Shown here one piece after another: positions 47,201 to 56,299 of a stretch of 64,000 nt of DNA (positions are counted from its first letter, which is position 1; every line of letters begins with the position of its first letter). Made by a program: the position numbers and the translations under genes. The stretch lies in the NCBI GenBank assembly GCA_019973155.2, contig BPQB01000020.1:186001-250000 (forward strand), in the 5' to 3' direction. The notes below the pieces were generated by a model. It worked only from the letters and a program-made list of their open reading frames with translations, was not told where the DNA came from and did no database searches. Source of the DNA: Phanerochaete sordida (lineage: Eukaryota; Basidiomycota; Agaricomycetes; Polyporales; Phanerochaetaceae).

Positions 47201-47302
47201 GTGTTCGGCGCCTCGGGCAAGAGCCGGCCGTTCCCTGCGTGGGCGGGCAACCCTGCGCAGGGCAATGTAGACTACTGTAACGGAAACGGGGCACTGGACT
47301 AG
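44208..47302 (+). CDS. OPT-family oligopeptide transporter
   Basis: Proton-coupled transporter of small peptides or related metal-binding ligands, in the plasma membrane or an internal membrane. The N-terminal tail (MSGPNALADLPVLRDP) is acidic and carries LLVNGEPVIRNGEDVSN. Membrane segments follow: FLGTLFAGLGAAMCQ, the OPT landmark NPGEFRLKEHV, YPSEMVYWANLPTVSIFQAL, FCYEIFPSYIFPLLNGVNVI, GLGFLSFGFDWQYI, SWFGIAICYIAIMGIYYSNVW, and near the end GPYFIIPMGLVIGIGPTIIQW, KVNDILLPIIYQYMQW and GGAQVMIFVLSFAVFG. The C-terminus is VDYCNGNGALD. More than ten short introns split it and all joins keep frame. Length (~780 residues) is usual. Substrate cannot be told from sequence. A close paralogue begins at 63718. 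Confidence 0.88.
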
Positions 47303-47796
47303 ACATGTATAATTAAAATTTGGAACTTGGATACTCATCTTACCACTCTCGGGCTCTCCGAATGCTACGGTCGGCCTTGTGCGACTGTGTCGCGCCACCG
47401 GCGTGGCGCTGGCCCTCTTTCGCCGACAAGGGCGATCATGCTTCGGGTTAAGCGGGTATCTCAGCTATATACCGGCTGTGCTGCAAGCCAAGGCTGTCGT
47501 GTGTTGCAGGCTTGATGAGATTCAGACAGGGATCGAGGCTATGGCTGCCTGTAAGGCTGGGCGTTTCGACGGGGCGGTACACGTGGCATAATTATCCGGA
47601 CGGCCACTGGGCGCCAGTTCTGCCCACGCTTTCCTCTCTGCGACGACCATCTCCGCCAACCCTGGTCCGCACGCTTCACCTTCATCGCGTCCTTCCCGAT
47701 CTGATACTCCCATCTCTGCATCCTGGACGCGTATTCTCACAACGGCCAGCCAGAGAACATCAACCAACCACGCCGTCGCGCTTCGTCGCTACGTAA
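47303..47796. other. spacer upstream of the F-box gene
   Basis: No supported gene. It should contain the 3' end of the transporter transcript (TATAATTAAAATTT just after its stop) and the promoter of the F-box gene. It is not part of the duplication. Confidence 0.5.
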
Positions 47797-49797
47797 TTGC
47801 TTTGTGACTTCACGCGACTCCGAGCACGATGTGCATCGTATGTGCTTCGAAGCGCTATCCAGCCATGGCACCGACGGAAGGGGCTGCGGCGTGAGTACAC
47901 GCGTCTCCTCGTGATTTGCCATCTCATGAAGCAATACAGCGTCGTCGTTCGCCCAAAAACCCCTAACCGCGAGCTCACCGCGGTCGACAGAGCGCGCCAA
48001 GTCCTCGAGGACGAGATCAACGCGCACAAGAGACAAGTCATTGCGAAGACGCGTGAGCTGAACAAGCTCGTCGCCATCTCGTGTCTTCCGCCGGAGCTTC
48101 TCACGGAGATCTTCATGCACTATGCTACCTTCGTCCGGCAGGGGGCTGTTCAGCCTGCTCCCTACGCGATGGCGAGGAGTCCTTACGCACGCACCAACTG
48201 CAAGTCCTGGATCAAGATTGCGCATGTATCACATTATTGGAGAGAGGTCGCGCTCGGCTCGCCCCGCCTGTGGAGCGAGTTTACTGTGGATCGCCTCGAG
48301 TGGACGCAGGAGATGCTCGCGCGCTCGAAGCGAGCGCCACTCCATCTGACAATTGTTGCAACAACTGGGACCTTGGAGTCCTTCGAGCTCGCGATGAAGG
48401 AGCTGCCTCGCATCGAGTCGCTGGTGTTCAAGATAGGGAGCATGGAGAAGCTCGTAAACAAGCCGGTGATCGGCTCGGAGGCACCGCTCCTCAAGTCGCT
48501 CACCATCACACATCCGCGTCCGTCGTTCATCCACATGACTGCTGCTGGCTCCGAGATCCTGTTTGACAAGGTCGACCTTCCATCGCTGACCCACCTTGAG
48601 CTGGTGGACACGCGAGTTTCTTGGCAGAGCTCCGTGTTCAAATCGACTCTGACACACTTGACCTTCCGCTCAGGGGATACGTCGTACGAGTATGTGAGCG
48701 CTAGCATCACTACGGTTCTGCGGACACTCGAGGGTTTGCCTGCTCTGCAAAACCTCGAGTTGAAGGGCGTGTTGCCCTCACTCCCAGATGACACACCTCC
48801 CCTCATCGACGATCTTATGGTCAACCTACCCCATCTCCGAACGTTGTTGCTTGGATCGTCGGCAAAGACTTGCGCGTTCGTGCTGCAGCACATGGCATTC
48901 CCCGCCGACGTAACCCTTCAGCTCGACTGCACGGACCTGAGGTCCAACGAAGCGGCTCAGCTGTGTCCTGTCCTCAGCTCTAAGCTCCGGTCAGACCCCG
49001 AGCACGGGAGAGTCGTGCCTCCTCTGCTCACCCTGAGCATCAGCGAGACGTCGTTGAAGGCATGGACGCAAGACTACCCAATATCTGTCTTACATCCAGT
49101 GCCATCCAGCGTCATTCCTCCCAAGGCACAGCCCAAGCTCTGTATCACAATGTACCGGCCGTCCTACGGTTCGGCCACACTATTCAACGTCGTTCTGGAT
49201 ACGCTGCCGATTGCGAACGTGCGGAACCTGCATCTTGGGGCGCACGACCACACGATGGAGAAGAAGGAGTGGTTGCGGATGTGCGGGGGCATGACGGGGC
49301 TGCGCGAGCTGGGCGTCGGTCGCTTCGGCGAGACGGGGCTCCCCGAGGCCCTCGCAAGCCGCGTCCCCGTCCCGGGCGCGACGCCGCCGGTGCCCGCGCA
49401 GGGCTCGTCGAAAAAGCCGCGGCGCAAGATGCAACCGTTCCTGCCGGGCCTGCGCACGCTGCAGCTCACGGGTCTGCGATTGCGGCGGACGGCGCCGGAC
49501 GTGTACGGCGCGGATGCGGATGCGGACGCGGGCCTGCTGCCGCAGTACACGAAGATGCTCGCGACGCGCCGTCGATCCAAGTGCCCCCTCGCGCTGCGAC
49601 TACGCGACTGCATGAACGTGTGCCAAGACGACATTCTGAAGCTGCGGAAGGACGCGGCGAGTGTCGAGTGGGACGGCGCCGAGAACTGGGACGACGAAGA
49701 CGAGTACGACGACGACGACGAAGAGCTGTATGGTGATCCATATTACGACGAGGACTTCTCTGACGACGATCCGCCGTTCTTCTTTTTCCCCTGGTAG
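47797..49797 (+). CDS. F-box protein with leucine-rich repeats and acidic C-terminal tail (complete copy)
   Basis: Predicted substrate-binding subunit of an SCF ubiquitin ligase, of the type greatly expanded in Agaricomycetes. A coiled coil (LTAVDRARQVLEDEINAHKR) precedes the F-box at ~96-150 (CLPPELLTEIFMHY, WIKIAHVSHYWREVAL, SPRLWSEF). Irregular Leu-rich repeats follow (LPSLTHLELVDTR, LPALQNLELKGVL, LPHLRTLLLGSS, LPGLRTLQLTGLRLRR). The tail is strongly acidic, ending DDDPPFFFFPW. Intronless. The first ATG gives 666 residues, but Met44 (47926) is a more convincing start because residues 1-43 are Arg-rich. The duplication begins at 48571, inside this gene, so its last ~410 residues are duplicated in arm A. 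Confidence 0.8.
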   Translation: MLCDFTRLRARCASYVLRSAIQPWHRRKGLRREYTRLLVICHLMKQYSVVVRPKTPNRELTAVDRARQVLEDEINAHKRQVIAKTRELNKLVAISCLPPELLTEIFMHYATFVRQGAVQPAPYAMARSPYARTNCKSWIKIAHVSHYWREVALGSPRLWSEFTVDRLEWTQEMLARSKRAPLHLTIVATTGTLESFELAMKELPRIESLVFKIGSMEKLVNKPVIGSEAPLLKSLTITHPRPSFIHMTAAGSEILFDKVDLPSLTHLELVDTRVSWQSSVFKSTLTHLTFRSGDTSYEYVSASITTVLRTLEGLPALQNLELKGVLPSLPDDTPPLIDDLMVNLPHLRTLLLGSSAKTCAFVLQHMAFPADVTLQLDCTDLRSNEAAQLCPVLSSKLRSDPEHGRVVPPLLTLSISETSLKAWTQDYPISVLHPVPSSVIPPKAQPKLCITMYRPSYGSATLFNVVLDTLPIANVRNLHLGAHDHTMEKKEWLRMCGGMTGLRELGVGRFGETGLPEALASRVPVPGATPPVPAQGSSKKPRRKMQPFLPGLRTLQLTGLRLRRTAPDVYGADADADAGLLPQYTKMLATRRRSKCPLALRLRDCMNVCQDDILKLRKDAASVEWDGAENWDDEDEYDDDDEELYGDPYYDEDFSDDDPPFFFFPW

Positions 49798-50777
49798 TCC
49801 TGGCCCATCTCGAAGTTCTTGGTCTATTTATTCTGTAGTCGTACCCGCCACATGCGACGTAGGCTTGGACATCCGCTTGATACCTGTGATTTAGTGTAAG
49901 TACCCCCTCTCGGCATGTATCGACTTTCTAGTTCTCCACATGCACAATCTTGCCATCCGCCACTCGAAGTGCGGCCGCAGCGCAGCCGACCAGTATTGCG
50001 GTTTCAAAGGGTCCCCCGACGCCACGGGGACACCGCTTGCCTGTTTGAGACGTCGGTCATGACTACTCCTTCAACTTTTTCTCAGCTCTCACTCCCGACA
50101 TCCTTCGTGTTGATCGTCCAAGCGGGGCATTCATCCTCCAGGTTTTACAGCGTCGACCGACCTCTGCGCGAGGGCCGCCAGGCTGTGCAAGACACTCGCT
50201 GTCAGCGCGATCCTTGCCGAACCTACTGGAGGGATTCTCGGCCTCGGCATCGTGTGTAAGGCACGTATAGAATCCAAGGGCTGTCGCTGGCGTTGCTGAA
50301 CTACTGTCAAAAGGCTATTGGCACTGGGCTTGCGACCGGCCTATGCATGAAATTATTTCTAAGTGCATTGGCAGCCGGCTCAGCGGATGTCCGTTGGAAG
50401 TCTTCGGCTCACCGGTGGCGACCAGCATCTTCGCGTTCTCCGACACCACGAATGCTACCATGTGCCTTCGTCTTGCAGTGGGGTACGTCCGATCGCGCGC
50501 GACCTACATCTGGGGGCGAATACCCAGGAAAGGTAGCATTCTGCTTTCGGACGGAAGCCATGTCTTCGACGACCTCAACCAAATACGCCAAACATAAAGT
50601 CGAACATCGGCGCTCGTTTCTTCCCTGCCCGCTACCACCACCTTCGTCTCCTCCCCGTCTGTCACTCCGCAGCCGTCGCCCCTCTCCCTGACAGTTCTTC
50701 ACCCTCTCAGTCGCTGCCTGTCACCCACGTAGCGGCACCCACTTCTCACTTCATCCTCTCGAAGCCCGGGAAGCGCG

Positions 50778-52085
50778 ATGCTTCTCGAGGCATTCGGCGT
50801 CATCGTCTGGTTGGGGCTGGTCCTCAACGTGGCGAACGTCGCGCCCCCGCAATTCAAGGTCGTCTACAACCCAAGGAAGCTCATCGCTTCGACCGCCAAA
50901 TGGAGCGAGAAGCAAACCCGTCGCATTCTCCGTAACTTCGGATCCTCGAAACGAACCAAGGCCAGAACCACACGCCGGACCACTCGAACCAGGAACACCT
51001 CCCGTCAATCCTTCAGCGCATCCTCGGGCCGCACCAACTACTCCCATCTCGACCACCTCGTCTTCGGTCCACGGCTGCCAGATGTCGCCTGCACCAAGGC
51101 GCACCTGTCGCTCACGACCCCGGTAACCTCCGTCCTCGACCTCGTCGTTCGCCCCTCGTCTGCACTCCAGGTCTACGAGCCATCAGCCTGCCCGCCTCTG
51201 TCCCTCTTCTGGGAGACCTCTACCGACATCGACGTCCGCGGCTCCGGTCAGATACACGCCTACGAGCCATGGCGTGTCGCGACATGTCTGGCTTTCTTCC
51301 TCTGCCAGACTGCGCAGTGTATCTCGTCTCCGCAACTGTCGTCTGGCCCAAGTGTTCTCGCTGGCGACGATGACCTCGACTGGTGGAATCCCTGGTACAT
51401 GCTCTTGGCCTTCGTCTTCTGGATCGTAGTCTTCACCATCGCGTTCCCAAACCCTCACAAGGGGAAGGTGTGTATGTAAAGACCTTCGCATGTGTTGCTG
51501 TGCTCACCTATGACATTCTTACAGAAGCGGCAGACGAAGCGGACGAAGAAGCGCGATTCGTGTTCGCTTTGCAGGACCAGCTTGACTGACGAATCATCGC
51601 GGGCGACCTACTACATCACGGATGCTGCGACGTGGGTCGCGACGATCTCTACGACTCCCGTCGCCGTCAAGGACACGGTTGACACTGACGACGTCGTCGT
51701 ACCCGAGCTGTTCTTCGCTGCGCTCATGTCCGCGCTCTCGATGGCCGATCCTCCGCTTGCACCTCTCGGTTTCTCATCTCACGGTTCCTCGTCCCTGGGC
51801 TCGTCATCTGGCTCATCCTCGCCTGGGTCAACGTCTTCTGGTACGACATCTTCTGGGCTATCATTCTCCGGCTCGTCGTCATCCAGCTTCTGGCATTCTC
51901 ATCCTCGGCGCTCTAGTTCTTGTCTTGCCGATTCCTTGTCATCTTCATCATCATCTTCAACTCATCTATCCCATCGAAGTCCACCGTCCAGAGGACCGGC
52001 GACCTCCTTCGAGGACCGGCTACGTGGACAATACCGCATCTTCGGTCCCTCATCCCGCTCGACTCTGCGGTCCTCGATCAAGTGA
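50778..52085 (+). CDS. unrecognised 416-aa membrane protein, copy B
   Basis: Paralogue of the arm A protein with the same spliced length. The N-terminal helix is MLLEAFGVIVWLGLVLNVA and the second helix WYMLLAFVFWIVVFTIAF. Here the 57-nt intron (51468-51524, GTGTGTATG...TTACAG) contains TAA immediately after the donor, so splicing is required to reach the second exon (KRQTKRTKKRDSCSL, ATYYITDAATWVATI, PELFFAALMSALSMADPPL, Ser-rich region, STLRSSIK). Basic and Ser-rich portions suggest cytosolic segments. No family is recognised. The F-box gene lies ~1 kb upstream in the same direction, as in arm A. Confidence 0.6.
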
Positions 52086-53073
52086 TACCAGGTTGGCACC
52101 CTAGGCTGGCAGCCACCGCTCTCGGGGATGCAACGGGGAAACAGGTGCGTAGTGATTACGGTCCATATGTTTCCGCCTGTACTGAAGGTGTTCCGCACAT
52201 GCTGGCCTCTGCGAAGGCACGCATGCGCACAGACGCGCCTCTGCTCGCCAAGGTCGGCCCAGGTTGGGCTTGGTCGACGCACGATATATGCATCGACGCC
52301 CAACAGCCAGCCCGCTGCTTCATTCAACGACCGACGAGAGCCTGCGCACGCTCTCGCCGACTTCCTCACTGTCTACGACGACATCGTCGGACGACGTCGA
52401 CACTACCAAGCCAAGGCCGACGAGCCTCCACACCCGACCACCCACCCGACCTCGCAGGCCTGATACGCCTCCGGACGAACTCACCGCCAACAGCGACACG
52501 ACGACCTCCAGACGATCTAAACCGACTCGAACAAGGACCGGCAAGTGTCCACGAAACCCAGCTCAGGCTGCGCGATGCACATTCGATAGTGTCGGGCATT
52601 CCGTGCACTCGATCTCATCGCCTCCAGCCTGCGCTGGGCCGAACGCCCGCTTGCCTCCTCCCGTTCGACTTCGGTTCTCTTCGTCTCCGGATCGCCATGT
52701 CGCCTCTCGGTGGTCCTTCGCCCACTGTCATCCTCAAGTCTGCGTCCTCTTGCGAGTTTCGCTTGTAGTCTCTCGTCTACCCTTGGTCTTTGGCCTGTGC
52801 TATGCTCTGACGTCTTCTACCGCCTTGCCTGCATCGTCTGGTGGATGGTCTTTGGAAGTCTTCGGTCGTGTGTGCGGCTCCGTAGCTCATGCCCCCATTT
52901 CATGATCCCGCATCCAAGCTGCGATCTCCTTCCTCATGTCTGATCCCATTGTTTGTAGCCTCACGGTGAATCATCTAGGACTCTTACGATCACGGATATA
53001 GACTGTTGTATTTTGTTTCGATTTGTATAGTCTCGGGTTCAGAAGAATAATAGACTCTTGATTACTAGCATGC
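52086..53073. other. conserved downstream flank of the membrane-protein gene (arm B)
   Basis: Matches 27461-28440 of arm A. Long frames stay open in both arms over ~600 bp; parts such as SSPPACAGP, TRTRTGKCPRNPAQAARCTF and SVGHSVHSI are shared. This could be an additional exon or simply recent GC-rich duplicate sequence. No gene is called. Confidence 0.35.
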
Positions 53074-53221
53074 TTTGAGCGGCGTGTTACTGTAGGCTTG
53101 CCAAAGTGTGTTCCAGGAGCGTCATCCGTTCAGCGCTGCGCTCGCGTACATGGCACTTGAAGTGCTTGGGATGCCTGCACATTTATCAGCACCGTCATCA
53201 GCCGATTGTAGCTCTACACCC

Positions 53222-55211
53222 TCACGAAACATGGCCTTCGATGAACGCGACTGGCGGTATATCGTCGTTTCCCGCCTCGTCCTTGGCAGGGACAATGTCG
53301 AACGCGAAGAGCAAATGCACGACATTCAGGTATACAGATGCGAGCGCGAGGAGATATCCCGGGCATGATCTGCGGGACGCGCCTCATTAAAGCCAGGGAT
53401 TATGCTGCCACGCAGCTAGACGTACCGCCGTCCGAAGCCAAACACGATGTCGAGCGGGTCCTCTTGCGGCACGCGGCCTGTCGCGGTGTTTGCCTCGAAG
53501 CGTTCTGGCATAAAGACATCAGGGTCAGGGTACCTAGTCTCGTCGTGCATAAATCCCCTACGCGCGTCCGTTAGCCCAATTCGAGAGCTTCAACCCCCAC
53601 GCGCGTGCGTACCACAGGTTCGCGATGACCCACGCGTCCTTCGGGATGAGGTAGCCCTCGAAGAAATCGTCCTGGTGCAGGCTGTGCGGGACGAGCGGCA
53701 CGGCGGGGTTGAAGCGGAAGAGCTCCTTGAGGACGCAGTCGAGGTATGGGAACTGCTCGCGGTCGTGCATGCGGGGTACCCATGCACCGCCAGTAACGCG
53801 GTCGACCTCTGCTTGAGCTTTCTGCTGTACCTCTGGGTAGTGCAGCATCAGAAGGACGAAGGACGAGACCATGGCGTTTGTCTGTGCGAAAGGGTTGAAT
53901 GAGGATGTAACTTGGACACAATATAACAGCCTACTGTATCGGATCCTCCTATCATAGAAAGATAGGGTATTAGGAGTTCGACTTGCGGAGGCAGTGCATA
54001 TCACCACTTGCCTGAGTACAAGGATGTCGCAGTATGCCGGATCTCCTTCTCCTCCTGCCCGGTAGGAGGTTCAATGCTCTCCAGAAGCTTTTCTGCAGTC
54101 CAGCTCGGCGCGATGTCTCCTTGAGTCTACAGGAGCACATTATATTGTAGAGCCGGAAAGCGCAACGCAACCAGAGACATACGATCTTATCCTTCGCCAC
54201 CTGGTACGGCAGATACGCGAACTCATCCATGCGCGCCTTTGCACGCATCGCCCAGCGTTTGAAGCCCGCGCCTGGAAACCACGTCGGGATATGGCGCACT
54301 GCTCGCACGCGTCAGCGACGTCTTAAATCCTGCGAGAAGACGCGACGAGGCACTCACGGATCGGGAAGGAGTCAACGAGCCACCGCCCAGGCGTAGTCGA
54401 GTCAGCCGTGAGCCGCGAGAAGTCCTCGGCAAGGCTCACAAGCGGGTCGTCCTTGCCCGTCACCTCGAGGCCGTACACCAAGCGAATGATCAGCGATGTT
54501 GCAGTCCTGAGTCCAGATTTAGAAAATAATGGGTAGCGGCCGGAGAGCGGGCTCACCATCTTGTCAACTTCTGGACATCCTGGGGCGCTTTGCGGACACC
54601 GAGTGCGAATTTGATGGACTCGGCCTCCTGCGCAGGCCAGTACTTTGACGCGATCCGCGGATTGAGGAATGTCGCGACGAGCCTGCGGCTCTGTCGGTAC
54701 GCAGCGCCGTAATTCATGAATAGCATCGTGTCGCGTTTGATGACATCGTTCACCATCGGCTGCGAATCGAACGTTGAGAGGTAAGGCGGGCGTGCCAACA
54801 AGGGAACGTACCACCCGCGGACGATGCGAGTATATCGCGCTGCGTTTTTCGAAGAGCGTGCGGGCCATGTTGAGGTCGTTGACGATCACGAAATGCGTAT
54901 TGATGACGCGCAAGTAGTAGATTGGGCCTAGCGGCGATTGGTCAATTCCTGAGCATACCCTCATGGTACGGAAGACGCATACCATACTGGCGCGATAGAT
55001 CTGCAAATGGCCTTGCCAGGAGAGTGTTATCCCGCGGAAGCTGGAGGAGGTTACCGATGAAGGGCAGTCCGCGTGGACCCGGGGGCAGAATCGACCGCTT
55101 GCCGCGCTTCTCGTACCATCGACGGAGGGAGACAAGGAGGATCGAACTGAGACTGAGCATCGCCAGAAAAATGAGCGGGCCTTCCGCTATAATACGTGTA
55201 ACAGCGATCAT
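53222..55211 (-). CDS. cytochrome P450 monooxygenase
   Basis: ER-anchored haem-thiolate oxidase, resembling the large Agaricomycete families. The membrane anchor is MIAVTRIIAEGPLIFLAML, then the Pro-rich hinge PPGPRGLPFIGNLLQLP. Later exons give GAAYRQSRRLVATFLNP (C-helix WxxxR region, with Tyr in place of Trp), RLVYGLEVTGKDDPL, WFPGAGFKRWAMRA, the I-helix SGGSDTTNAMVSS, KELFRFNPAVPLVPH (ExxR), YPDPDVFMPERF (PERF) and FGFGRRSCPGYLLA (haem Cys). The I-helix exon is reached through an intron with a GC donor (GCAAGT). The protein stops at EGHVS, about 15-25 residues shorter than usual. An in-frame ATG at 55280 is possible. Substrate unknown; no biosynthetic cluster is visible. Confidence 0.85.
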
Positions 55212-56299
55212 GACGGAAAGGGCGTGATGAGGGAGGGGTCTCGTCGTGCTGAAAGCGAGGGCGAGGCTTGGTAAGGCCAATGCTTCAGGATGAGCCAGAG
55301 GATTGGACGTACGGTACCGGCGTACTTATAGTTCGGTGAAACGAAGCCAGGAACCCACACTGGGAGTTGCCCGCACGTTCGACCCGTGGGGTCTCCATCA
55401 CTTCCAGCGAACTTCTGCATGATGCATCTGCGTCACCTTCTGAATGGCACGCCACTTGTGTGTGAGTCGAACTGTCGTTGTGGCCGTTGTCCTCCTGCCA
55501 CCTCCGCCCTGCGCTCCTTGCGTGCGCTGCTATTACTTAGTACGGTGAGGACACCATCAGACAAAGATGAACGCGGGTACGGCGTACTTTAGTCCAGCTT
55601 CGGAGCGAGGTTTCGCCCGCAACGATCTCATACAGTGAGTAACAGTTCATGCGTGCGGAACGCTGGAGTGGAATGTCAGATGTCGAACCTTGAGCGTCGG
55701 TGAAAGATGCAGCGAAGATATGCAAGCTACGATGTGAACTTCACGCTTCAGGGCAGGTGATAATGCACTTGAAGACGAGCGCCGTCTGCCGGCATGCGGC
55801 CAGCGATGCCAACCCTGCTTAGATATTATAGTGTGGCCATGCACGTCATGTAGGCCGTTAGAGAGTGCTGTAATTCCTATTATAAGGTTGTTAGTATGCT
55901 CGTCAGAACTCGTGGGGAAGGGTACAAGGCATTCGCGTGCAGAACGGGCATCCAATCGTGGGGATAAGCGGGCTCCAACTGCAGAGGCCGGTATGACTCG
56001 AGCCGTACGAGAGGAAAGAGTTTTCTCGCGATATGCGCACTCTGTGAGTTACCTGCCAGGTAGCCCTAAGTTCTCAGCGTCAGCGCATGGCAGATAAACA
56101 CTCACCATAGATTATATGCTTCCTTCTGTGGCACACCATATTGCTACAGCGCGCACCGATGATTCAAAAGAAAGCATCGTACACATTATATATATTCCTG
56201 CTCTGTAAAACGCACAGCATAACAAGGAAAGGAAAGGATCGAGAGAAGCACAAAACACAGTAGCCCTCCGCGACGGTATATGGGTGGCGTCCGACGTGC
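55212..56299. other. gene-free spacer between the P450 and PMT4 genes
   Basis: Frames are short and lack motifs. AT-rich patches occur (for example TATATATATT near 56190), consistent with 3' sequence of PMT4. The half near the P450 would contain its promoter. Confidence 0.5.

Larger units (their letters stand above)
48571..53073 (+). repeat. arm B of a ~4.5-kb inverted segmental duplication
   Basis: Mirror of 27461-31951. Starts at GTCGACCTTCC within the F-box gene and fades out after TTGATTACTAGCATGC, about 150 bp before the P450 3' end. Since only this arm adjoins an intact F-box gene, it is probably the source and arm A the derived copy. That direction is inference. Confidence 0.9.
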
